From Thinopyrum elongatum (taxonomy: Eukaryota; Streptophyta; Magnoliopsida; Poales; Poaceae), in assembly GCA_011799875.1 (NCBI GenBank), contig CM022298.1, positions 54,713,792 to 54,777,791 on the forward strand: a DNA stretch of 64,000 bases. Reading direction: 5' to 3'. The notes beneath the pieces are model-generated. The model saw nothing but the letters and a program-made list of their open reading frames with translations. It searched no databases and was not told the DNA's origin. A program made the position numbers and the translations under genes. Position 1 is the first letter of the stretch. Each line of letters starts with the position of its first letter. Of this stretch, positions 48,890 through 57,996 are shown in pieces.

Positions 48890-50297
48890 TGATACGTCTC
48901 CGTCGTATCTACTTTTCCTAACGCTTTTCCTCTTGTTTTGGACTCTAATTTGCATGATTTGAATGAAACTAACCCGGACTGACGCTGTTTTCAGCAGAAC
49001 TACCATTGTGTTGTTTTTTGTGCAGAAATAAAAGTTCTCGGATTGGAACGAAACTTTGCGAGGAATTTTTTATGAATAAAGATAATTTCTGGAGCCAAGA
49101 AACACCGGAGGGGGCCACCTGGGTGTGCACAACCCACCAGGGCGTCCTCCCTCCAGGCGCGCCCAGGTGGGTTGTCCCCACCTAGAGGCCCCGCAGACTT
49201 CAACCCTGATACTATAAAATCACATATTTGGAGAAAAAAATCAGGGAGAAAGAATTATCGCGTTTCATGAGATGGAGCCACCGCCACCTCCTATTCTTCA
49301 TCGGGAGGCCAGATCTGGAGTCCGTTTGGGGCTACGGAGAGGGGGATCTTCGATCTTCGTCATCACCAACCCTTCTCCATCGCCAATTTCATGATGCTCC
49401 CCACCGGGAGTGAGTAATTCCTTCGTAGGCTCGCTGGTCGGTGAGGAGTTGGATGAAATTCATCATGTAATCGAGTTAGTTTTGTTAGGGCTTGATCCCT
49501 AGTATCCATTATGTTCTGAGATTGATGTTGCTATGACTCTGCCATGCTTAATGGTTGTCACTTTGGGCCCGGGTGCCATGATTTCAGATCTGAACCGCTT
49601 ATGTTATCACCATTATATCCATGTTCTAGATCCGATCTTTCAACTTATAGTCACCTACTACGTGTTATGATCCGGCAACCCCGGAGTGACAATAATCGGG
49701 ACACTTCCCGGTGATGACCGTAGTTTGAGGAGTTCATGGATTCACCGTGTGTTAATGATTTGCTCCGGTTCTCTATTAAAAGGAGGCCCTAATATCCCTT
49801 AGTTTCCAATAGGACCCCGCTGCCACGGGAGGGAAGGACAAAAGATGTCATGCAAGTTCTTTCCATAAGCACGTATGACTATTTACGGAATACATGCCTA
49901 CATTATATTTATGAACTGGAGCTAATGCCGTATCGCCCTAGGTTATGACTGTTATATGATGAATATCATCCAACAAATTCACCGATCCAATGCCTACGAA
50001 TTTCTCTTATACTGTTTCTGCTAAGTTACTACTGCTATTGTTACTATTGCACTTGCTACAAAATCATTGCTATCACTGTTACTGTTACTATTGTTGCTAG
50101 TACTATCAAAACTATCATACTACTGTGCTACTGATCACTTTGCTGCAGATAATTAATCTCCAGGTGTGGTTGAATTGACAACTCAGCTGCTAATACTTGC
50201 AAATATTTTTTGGCTCCCCTTGTGTCGAATCAATAAATTTGGGTTGAATACTCTACCCTCAAAAACTGTTGCCATCCCCTATACTTTTGGGTTATCA
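48890..50297 (+). repeat. 3' LTR of the Athila-like element
   Basis: Length 1,408 bp, the same structure as the 5' LTR, with TATAAAA about 325 bp in. Followed by TSD TCAAC. Confidence 0.93.
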
Positions 50298-51160
50298 TCA
50301 ACATAGAACGACAAGAGTGTTGTGTCAATTTTTTGGATTTTTTGGGGTTCGCTTGGACATTTTTATACATTAACTGGGTTTTTTAGGCATTTTATGTGCA
50401 TAATTCAAATTTGAACTACATGCACATGCTCTAGTGCATATAAATTGGTTGAAAAATCAAATATGTGTCCTTGGGTGCATGCTTAGGTCCATTCAAGAAA
50501 TGGGAATGAATTTCAAACATCAGGGCACTGTTGATTGCCGGCAAAACGTTGAGATACTTTATTTTTATATTCTAGTAAATTCAAAACTCGTCTGAAATTC
50601 ATGAAACTTGGCCTGCTGTCATGGAGCGGCATCAACATGCCGTGGTAAAAATTTTGTCCCATTTGGGGCAGGTTTGGGTATAAGCTTCTCACAAACCAGA
50701 GCTTCTCACAACAAGCCTGATGGTTTCGGTAGGGAACGTGCCACCTTTGGGACGAAACGATATCCGTTACCTTTTATTGCTTTCAAAAATTTGCTTGTGT
50801 CAACATAGAACAACAGGTGTGTTGTGTTAAAATTTGGAATTTTTCGAGGTTCATTTGGACATTTTTACACATTAACTGTGTTTTCTAGGCATTTTATGTG
50901 CATAATTCAAATTTGAACTACATGCACATGCTCCAGTGCATATAAATTGGTTGAAAAATCAAATCGGTGTCCTTGGGTGCATGCTTAGGTCCCATGCAAG
51001 AAATGGGAATGAATTTCAAACACCAGGGCACTGTTGATTGCCGGCAAAACATTGAGATACTTTGTTTTTAAATTTTAGTAAATCCAAAACTCGTCTGAAA
51101 TTCATGAAACTTGGCATGCTATCATGGAATGGCACCCGACATGCCGTGGTAGTTTTCGTG
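50298..51160. repeat. ~500-bp tandem repeats of CACTA 2
   Basis: Two units, near 50,300 and 50,799, of the family at 2057-3741. Removing the Gypsy element joins the first unit to 40,670-40,751. Confidence 0.8.
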
Positions 51161-51603
51161 TCCATTTTGAGAGAAGGCGCACTCAAATAACAGCCAACAA
51201 AGACATTTTGAGAAAATAGCTGCCACTTTAACATCTTAAACGTTTGTATAATTTAAATCGTGTGCGTTCTGTTAACCATTCACGTGACACCACGTGTCTG
51301 GCTTTTAATGGCTATAGGAGGTGACGTGCGGACAACTGCTTGACTGAACGGGAGGCGTGCGAGCGCAGTCCGGTGCGCAGCCTGACCGAGAGATGTGCAA
51401 GCTGTCCTCCAATGCATAGGCTCACCGGGAAGCGTGCGAGCTATACGCTGCGCAGGCTCACCGGGAAGTGAGCCCTTTGACTTCCATGGCCGCCCGCCTT
51501 GCTCGCATCCTCTCCATTAATGGCGCCCGAGCTGCTGTTTAATACGGGCGGCCTTACTGTTCACCTCCCATTCCCCTCCCTCCCGCAGACCTCCACCAAC
51601 GCC
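51161..51603 (+). promoter_or_regulatory. Probable promoter of the Ala/Pro-rich gene
   Basis: Family motifs at 51,235-51,275 (AAACGTTTGTATAATT, ATCGTGTGCG), then GCTCACCGGGAAG repeats shared with 15,190-15,230, then CTCTCCATTAATGGC as a possible TATA region. Homologous in layout to the region before the zf-XS-like gene, although the coding parts differ. Confidence 0.4.
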
Positions 51604-52200
51604 ATGGTGGAGATGGATCATCTGCCACTAGTCTTCAAGTTTGGTGAAGTCGACTCCAAGCCGGAGGAGATAGAAAATAAGGAGGAATGGGGCCTCATGG
51701 ACATGGCCCTGAATGAGCTGGCTGCGGCGATTGCTGCCCCTGCGCCCGTCCCAACTCCCATCCCCGCGCCCGCGCCAGCGACCATCCCCGTAGCATTGAC
51801 GGGCTGGTCACCGAGCACTATCGCAGAGCTGGAAGCCGCGGGCGTCAGCGAGGTCTCCGCGGACCCGCATGAGCTCGTGTACATGCCAGCGCCAGTGCTT
51901 GTGCCCGTGCGCGCCCCTCCAACCACCGCGGCGCCGGTCCCCGCGTGTTTGCCTGCACACGCCGCGCCCATGCCCGTGCGCGCGCCCCCCTCAGCGGCAT
52001 GGGACGCCGCCGTCGACCACTACCTCGCAGCGCCGGTTGCCATCCTCCTACGCCCCGCCCGTCGATCGCGCGACGACATGATGTTTGATTTCCAAGTGAA
52101 GAACATTCTGTGGTGCCTTAAAGACTTCAACAACGGCGTCCCGGAGGACGACAACGACAACGCCAGCGCGGCACGCCGCCTCCGCCGACGCCGGAAATAA
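51604..52200 (+). CDS. Ala/Pro-rich protein of CACTA 2
   Basis: An open 198-codon frame from ATG 51,604 (MVEMDHLPLVFKFGEVDSKP). The frame is open farther upstream to 51,499, but that part looks like leader. After an acidic start it has PAPVPTPIPAPAPA-type repeats, a second Ala/Pro/Val block, and a C-terminal part FDFQVKNILWCLKDFNNGVP followed by acidic and Arg-rich ends (RRLRRRRK, a possible nuclear signal). No known domain. Undamaged, unlike most neighbours, but its composition lets an ORF survive by chance, so coding status is moderate. It occupies the slot that holds the zf-XS-like gene in CACTA 1. Confidence 0.5.
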   Translation: MVEMDHLPLVFKFGEVDSKPEEIENKEEWGLMDMALNELAAAIAAPAPVPTPIPAPAPATIPVALTGWSPSTIAELEAAGVSEVSADPHELVYMPAPVLVPVRAPPTTAAPVPACLPAHAAPMPVRAPPSAAWDAAVDHYLAAPVAILLRPARRSRDDMMFDFQVKNILWCLKDFNNGVPEDDNDNASAARRLRRRRK

Positions 52201-52319
52201 TTTTTTTGGGTTTAATAAATTCGCAGTGTGACTGAATGAAAGATATGGTTTGAACGAACTTGCTTTTTTCTCTCTTAATGTACATACTTATCAAACGATT
52301 TTCTTTTGAAAAAAATGTC

Positions 52320-52690
52320 AATGGTTTTTAAATATAAAACACTCATCGCAAATGTTTTAGTTAGAACACCCGTATGCAAACCAACAGCTTCCCCAGGAAG
52401 CCAAGCGAAAATGTGCCGAGCAGAATTTGTGCAGCTCTTGATCGCAAACGTTTTAGATAAAGCACCCGTGTGCAAAGTGAGAGCTATGGTCTTCCCCCGT
52501 AAGTCAAGGGAAAATTCGCAGCTCAGGATTTGTGCATCTTTTCAATGCAAATGGTTCAGATTGAATACGGTATGCAAAGCCAGATTTCGGCGCTAAGCAA
52601 AGAGAAAATGTGCCGAGCAGGATTTGCACATCCCTTCAATGCAAACAGTTGTTTTGGATGACCCGTGTGCAACCACGTACAGACAATTTG
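52320..52690. repeat. Internal array of CACTA subterminal-type motifs
   Basis: Four units, about 95 bp apart, each with TCGCAAACGTTTTAG-like and ACCCGTGTGCAAA-like parts (near 52,345, 52,440, 52,540 and 52,640). Such arrays normally mark CACTA ends, yet this one lies between two genes. The ORFs at 52,306-52,819 come from it. Confidence 0.7.
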
Positions 52691-53116
52691 ATAAGATTTG
52701 CATCTGTCATATTGGGTATATTATCATTTGTCAAACTGGAAAGATTGACATTTGTTGATCTAATAACATTACCATTTGTCAACCTTGTAACACTGCGATT
52801 TGTCAAAATATGCAGCTAAAAATCACTAGCACTATCTAATTTTTGCAACTAAAATTCAGTAATTAAGCATAGATTAGGCAGTCGTTCTTTATACAAACAG
52901 TTCAACTCTACAGCTGAACCGATCAAACTTTTTCCCAATTGTTGCCAACCACGTACTAAAATAGCTAGTTCAACTATATATACTAGCTAATTTTAAGTAC
53001 GTTGTACAGTTTCACCACATCAATAGTCAGATGAACTGAAAAAAATAGCCCCTAAATACTACTACTACGGAGGGGCTTTGTACTACTTCTGGAAGCCTTT
53101 CCTCTGCCGAGCGCGC
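52691..53116. other. AT-rich spacer
   Basis: Three near-copies of ACATTTGTTGATC / TCATTTGTCAAACTGG words lie at 52,700-52,805; otherwise nothing recognised. Confidence 0.4.
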
Positions 53117-53887
53117 TCAGTAAGAGGCAGAGGAGGAGGAGCCTACCGACGAGCTGGACAACTGCAATACGGTGCCTGCCGCTGCTGCACCTTCAGCGAC
53201 GCTCACCTCGAATGCCCTCTGCCGCTCCAGACGACACCTCTCGAAGCGGTCGCTCTCCTCGTAGATCTCCTGATTCCTTGCCACTACGGCGGTGTGTGCT
53301 GCGGCCACGGCGGCGGTAAGGCTCTTTGCGTGCTCGACGAGGCGCTCCTCCTCCTCCCGCAGGAACTCGGTGTAGCGCGCAAGGTCGCTAACGCACGTGC
53401 GGGCCTCCACCTCCGCCTCCTTCCTTCGAGGGGCGACGGCGGAGCGAGTGATGACCCCGGCGGTCGACGGTCGGCTGGCGGCCACGGCGGCCGACGATGG
53501 GGTGGCGGCCACGACCACCACCTCCCGCCTTCGGGCCGCGGCGGCGGAGCGGGTGATGGCCACGGTGGCATGCAGTGGGGTGGCGGCCACGACGGCTACC
53601 TCCCACCTTCGGGCCGCTGCGGCGGAGCGGGCGATGGCCCTGGCTTTCGACGGTCGTGTGGCGGCTACGGCGGCAGATGGTGGGGTGGCGGCAACGGCAG
53701 GCGGCAACAGCTGCCGACGGGCAGCGACGGCGGAGCATGTGGTGGGTGTTCCGCGCACACCCAACAGGGACGCCACGCGCACTACACTACGCCGGGGACT
53801 CCGCCGCCGCCGCGGTGTAGCCTCCCAGCTGGAGCTGTCCTCTGATGACGGCGGAGTGGCTGAGCGACCACAACGGACCGGTGTCAT
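53117..53887 (-). CDS. Ala/Arg-rich repeat protein with coiled-coil-like C-terminus
   Basis: An open 256-codon minus-strand frame from ATG 53,887. Residues about 50-155 contain three to four ~30-residue repeats, each with AARRxEVxVVAATP and an AVAATRPS-like part. Residues about 165-235 are helical and charged (LARYTEFLREEEERLVEHAK; NQEIYEESDRFERCRLERQR), probably coiled coil. The Ser-rich end is SSSSVGSSSSASY. A TATA box (CTATATAAA on the minus strand, 53,977-53,969) lies about 85 bp upstream, supporting this start and strand. Plus-strand ORFs across the same bases are products of the GC-rich repeats. No family recognised. Confidence 0.55.
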   Translation of the reverse strand: MTPVRCGRSATPPSSEDSSSWEATPRRRRSPRRSVVRVASLLGVRGTPTTCSAVAARRQLLPPAVAATPPSAAVAATRPSKARAIARSAAAARRWEVAVVAATPLHATVAITRSAAAARRREVVVVAATPSSAAVAASRPSTAGVITRSAVAPRRKEAEVEARTCVSDLARYTEFLREEEERLVEHAKSLTAAVAAAHTAVVARNQEIYEESDRFERCRLERQRAFEVSVAEGAAAAGTVLQLSSSSVGSSSSASY

Positions 53888-53968
53888 TGGCGATTATGGG
53901 AGAAGCAGACGAGATAAGCTACAGGGAGGGAGGGGAAAATGTGACGCAGGACTCGCCGGCCGTGAGGG

Positions 53969-53977
53969 TTTATATAG
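53969..53977 (-). promoter_or_regulatory. TATA box of the minus-strand coiled-coil gene
   Basis: CTATATAAA reading on the minus strand, about 85 bp before the ATG at 53,887. Confidence 0.55.
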
Positions 53978-54214
53978 CAGGCCGGTAAGCATTGGGATTT
54001 TGGGGGATTTCACCGAGTCGGGCGGGAAGCTTGCGCGGTTGCGCGGGAACGGGCTCATCACCGTTTGGCCAAAAGAACGCCCCCGCGCGCTGCTCAAGCT
54101 TGCGCTCTAAGCCGTCTGCGGCAGCGGGGTGACAAGACGTGCGAGAGGAGGACGAAATGACACATACACATACGGTTAATAAAATAAAAACGTTTGTGAT
54201 TAAATTACCTACTA

Positions 54215-54447
54215 CCCGCGTCCTGGTTTATATATAAGTCGTCTATGTATTTTTGTGCCAAATTTTGACTATAGATTTAACTAATAAAATACGAATGCAT
54301 GTCGCCAGAGATTATATCATTGGATTCATATTTGAACATAGTTTCCAATTATATAAGTTTTGTAATATGCATTAACATTTTGTTGGTTAAATTTAAGGTC
54401 AACATATGGCACAGAATATAAAGGGGACTAATAGACCAAGACGGCCG
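54215..54447. mobile_element. Stowaway-like MITE, diverged copy
   Basis: 233 bp flanked by TA (54,213-54,214 and 54,448-54,449). Shares GCGTCCTGGTTTAT, TTGACTATAGATTTAACTAA and other blocks with the copy at 23,884-24,110. Its right end (CTTGGTCTATTAGTCCCC reverse-complemented) is decayed. Confidence 0.7.
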
Positions 54448-54878
54448 TAGTAGCACACGGCTGCTCTCTATGCAGCGACGCAACTGTCGGCCGGCTTGTA
54501 GACGACCATTTCCCGTGTGTTCAACTACTCTATGCATGTGGTTGCTTGCGGTTGAGGCGGCCGCGGCGCGCTCTGCTCGCGTCCCGCCGCGCGCGCTCTG
54601 CTCTCGCGTCTCTCCGGGCGCTCTGCCCTCGTCCCTCCACGCGCGCTGCCAGTGTTTGGGGCCGGCGCACGATCACGCACGTTCGTGTGCATGCGGTTGC
54701 GCCGGGCGCGGCGCGACGATGCAGTTACCCGCTGCAAAAACTGGCATGCGGACGCGCCGAGAATCCAGGCCGCCCGGCCCCCATTTATTCCTGCGGCAAT
54801 TTACCTTCATCTCTCACGCCACACGACACAATAAGCACACCACGACGACACATACAGAGAGGACATCCAGCGGTTCCA

Positions 54879-57803
54879 ATGGCGCTCCCCGTGGCTCCAA
54901 TGGCGCTCCCAGCGGCCGACGACGACAACGGCGGGCAGTTCACCATGCATCACGTAGTGGACACCCACGTGAGGGGGAAGGCCCTCTCGGTGGTGTACAC
55001 GAACGATCCGGTCTCGGTGGAGAGCTCCATCCAAACTATGGAGCAGTTGCTTGCCGATGACAAGTACCAAGTGGCCGGCTTCGACCTCGAGTACACCATC
55101 GGTTGTGCCGGGCACGATCAGAATGTTGTCGTCGCCCAGTTGTGCGTGCGACATGACGTCCTCGTCTACCACTACCACCTGGCCACAAGGCCTTGCGAGC
55201 GTTTCTCCAGGTTTATCAACAGCTCCGACTACAGTTTCGCTACGGTGGACACCACCAACGATGTAAAAGTGCTCAAGGTTTCGGGATAGAAATGCTATAA
55301 TCTTGTCAACATCCAGGACCACTACAAGGTCTGGGGCAGCGACAACAACATGTAGGAGATATGCCCTAGAGGCAATAATAAATGTTATTGATTATCTCCC
55401 TGTTCATAATTATGTTTATGTTCCATGCTATAACTGCAATGATTCTCGAGTCTACAAATAAAACGAGGCTTGGAGGAAGACTCATATGCACGTGTGGGAT
55501 AATAAACGATAAAATGTATTCCTTGTCAAGCCTCTATGACTGGCTCAAGTGTTGCATGATGGTTCTGTTTTCCTGATCATGGGCATGTCTATGCCAGCAA
55601 CTTTGAGGGCACAATGTTATAAGAACATTTGTGTTGAATCGACCCGATTGATGTTATGCTATGAGATTCATTCGTCACAAGTTAATGGTTAATAACACAG
55701 AGATGGTTAATGTTTGCATGATTCCTTAGACCATGAGAGTATCGAGTTTCTTCATGCTTGCTTCATGAACTTTGGGGTTTGTTAAACGTCATCCGTAACT
55801 GGATGGCTATTACGGCGGGTTACGGGTTCATGGGAAAGTATGTCAAGTAACTTGATAGCTCAAGATTGGGATTTGCTCCTCCGACGATGGAGAGATATCT
55901 CTGGGCCTACTCGGTGTTACGGTATCCATCATCGTCTGGCCAGACACTTTGTGATTTGATCACGGGGATGCCGGAACACGGTAACGAGAAAAGAGAACAA
56001 TACCGGTAACGAGGTAACTAGCATAGTGGACAAGTTGTTGATCCACGGGAATGCCAACATGTCTCACCTCGGGTATTTGTAACATATTGCGAAGCAACAG
56101 GAATAGCACACGGCAACTGGAGGTTCACTCGAATATTCATTCGTGTGGGTATAGGGGTCAATATGGGTGTCCACGGCTCCGATGTTGATCATTGATCGGA
56201 AGGGGTTCCGTGTCATGTCTATACTTCACCGAACCTATAGGGTCACACGCTTAAGGGTCATCTATCTGCTGAATACTAGACAGGGAGTCCGAGAGAAAAT
56301 CACCGAAAAAGTTTCGGACACCGAAAAAGTTTTGGACAGCGGAAAAGTTCCGCAGAGAGAACACCGGATGAGTTTCGGTGAAACTGAAAAGTTGTTTCGG
56401 GGTGTTCCATTAAGTCAAATTGGTTTCGGCACATGCCTGATAATTCTTGGAGGGTGCTAGAATCATTCTGGAAACTTTTGGGAATTTTCTGGAAGAAAAA
56501 CGGGAAATGTTCTGGAGCTGCCGGAACCGCTTCAGATGCTTTTCGCAGATGAAATCACTAAACTGGAATTGTTCCAGAACGCGTTGAAAATTATTTTAGT
56601 GGGTACTGGAAATGTTCTAAGCCCACATAAATATTTTCAGTTCGAACGGACGCTGAAAAATATCGTCATGAATAGTGAAAGTGCTTTTTGGGTTACTTTT
56701 TGGAAAGCCATTATTTTGGGTTTGGTCCCAAGATATTTTTTGGGGGGTGACATGGATGGATGAGGCTCCCTTGGGGGGGCCCTCCTAGGTGTGGCCGGCC
56801 ACATGGGGGCTCCTCCTTGGAGCCCCCTCTTGTGCCTTGGTTTCACATTTGGGTCCTTGTGGAAGGACTTCATTCATGTGCTTTTGGGTTTTCTTGTAAA
56901 ACCACCCTACCCCTTGGGATTTCCTATAAATAGAGGTGGAGGGGCAGCCCTCCACACTCACTCCTTCTCACATACAAGTGCCATTGCATGATCTGGCTTC
57001 TCTCTCCCTCCCCGCAAAATAGTTTTGCAGAGCCGAAAGGCTGTCTGGGTTCCGGTGGGAACTAGTTCTGGACGGCGAAACCCTGCCGGATAGATGACAC
57101 CGTATGTGTGCAACTCTGTAGAGAGGTCGTAGTTTCGATCTTAGTGCCCGAGGGGCTGTTCGTGAGTGCCTCCTGAAGGGCTGTCCAAGTGACGGTCCAA
57201 GTTCTGTGAGTCCTCCCGAAGGGCTGTCTGAGTGACCGTTCGAGTTTCGAAGGTCCTCCCGAAGGGCTGTCCGTGACACCGTCCGGGGGACTGTTCGACC
57301 GCCTCCCGGAGGGCTGTCCGAAGGGAAGACGAGGGTATACATCCTCGCCGTTGGGAGGTTGTAAATCCTAGCTGCGGGGATCTGCAGCGCCGATCGTCAT
57401 CGACTCTACTTCCGCTGCGCTACGAGTCGGTAACGAAAACGATCAAACCTTGTATGCAGTCTCCATAGTGGTCCTGGGCTGGTGCGTAGGTCAGAAAATT
57501 TTTGTTTTCTGCTGCGTTACCCTACACAACAAACAGAACTCCCTGGTTGACCTCGCCCCGGCCATCATCGACCCCTACTACATGAAGATGAAGGATGAGA
57601 GCAAGAAGGACAAGAACGCCTGGCACAGTGTCTGGCATGAGAGACTAGATGAACAACACGTTAAGTACGCGGCCAAGGACGCGTACACAAGCTACGAGAT
57701 GTACATGCGGATCGTTGACATGACGGAGTGTCTTTTTCCTGCCCCAGACAAGGGATCGAGCCACAGAGCAGTGGCGGGAGCGTCACAAGAAGTAGATGAC
57801 TAG
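54879..57803 (+). pseudogene. Second DEDDy 3'-5' exonuclease, active site kept but gene split by a solo LTR
   Basis: Starts at ATG 54,879 (MALPVAPMALPAADDDNGGQ), with motif I GFDLEYT at about 55,080. Motif II is TNDVKVL (Asp kept), followed by a TAG at 55,287-55,289. Reading through, the frame reaches IQDHYKVWGSDNN, where a 2.2-kb LTR is inserted at 55,351. It resumes at 57,532 and reads NSLVDLAPAIIDPYYMKMKD to motif III YAAKDAYTSYEMY (Asp and Tyr kept), ending at 57,803. It thus retains all expected D, E, D, D, Y positions that copy 1 has partly lost, but has a stop and an insertion. The C-terminus lacks the basic tail of copy 1. Family: DnaQ-fold exonucleases of the WRN/WEX type, which remove nucleotides from 3' ends of nucleic acids. 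Confidence 0.8.
55351..57526 (+). mobile_element. Solo LTR (Copia-like)
   Basis: 2,176 bp from TGTAGGAGATATGCCCTAGA to ...GCGTTACCCTACA, flanked by the TSD CAACA (55,346-55,350 and 57,527-57,531). The start resembles the Angela-type LTR at 32,416. A TATA box (CTATAAATAG) lies near 56,930. No internal region or primer site is present, so it arose by LTR-LTR recombination. ORFs inside (56,167-57,342) are not genes. Confidence 0.88.
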
Positions 57804-57996
57804 ACGATCATTTCTCCTAGTTTAGAATGCATGCAATTGTTTATTGAGGTGTGTGCGAATGATCTGTATAGTCACTTACGTAATTGGATGTTTATTTCAG
57901 TTATATATATACATGTTATTCTTCTGTAGACAGAGCAAATCACACGGCTTATTAGCAGTAATCGTCTGTGTTATTATTGGTCTTCGCACACATTTC
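57804..57996. other. 3' flank of the exonuclease gene, truncated CACTA end
   Basis: Closely follows 29,048-29,354 of CACTA 1 (TTTCTCCTAGTTTAG, CTGTAGACAGAGCAAATCAC, AATCGTCTGTGTT) with a deletion, and stops at CACACATTTC where LINE DNA starts. The terminal TAGTG is missing. Confidence 0.75.

Larger units (their letters stand above)
40752..50297 (+). mobile_element. Athila-like Gypsy retrotransposon without pol
   Basis: Complete element of 9,546 bp with two ~1.4-kb LTRs (TGATACGTCTCC...GGGTTATCA) and the 5-bp TSD TCAAC at 40,747-40,751 and 50,298-50,302. It has a tRNA-Asp type primer site, a gag-protease frame and a second ORF, but no reverse transcriptase, RNase H or integrase, so it depends on a relative to move. 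It split a ~500-bp repeat of CACTA 2. The two LTRs differ by about eight substitutions in their first 210 bp, so the insertion is not recent. Confidence 0.9.
36590..57996. mobile_element. Large CACTA transposon 2, right end lost, inserted in a LINE
   Basis: The left end CACTGGTACATCGAGGTGCT differs from the left end of CACTA 1 at two positions, and homology continues through the subterminal block. The probable TSD base triplet is GTA (36,587-36,589). On the right, homology to the 3' flank of the CACTA 1 exonuclease ends at CACACATTTC (57,996), about 450 bp before the expected terminus, and LINE ORF1 follows directly. Contents: minus-strand B3 gene, minus-strand Ala-rich gene, ~500-bp tandem repeats (split by a Gypsy element), plus-strand Ala/Pro-rich gene, minus-strand Ala-rich repeat gene and an exonuclease gene. 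No TNPD transposase is visible. Confidence 0.82.

Noticed and set aside
53397..54110. Plus-strand 237-codon ORF over the Ala-rich repeats
   Set aside because: Antisense to the minus-strand ORF, which has a TATA box and a sensible helical C-terminus; the plus frame has only GC-rich repeat composition.
55351..57526. Intron of the exonuclease gene
   Set aside because: It begins TGTAGG, ends CTACA, has a 5-bp TSD and no GT-AG borders, so it is a solo LTR insertion.
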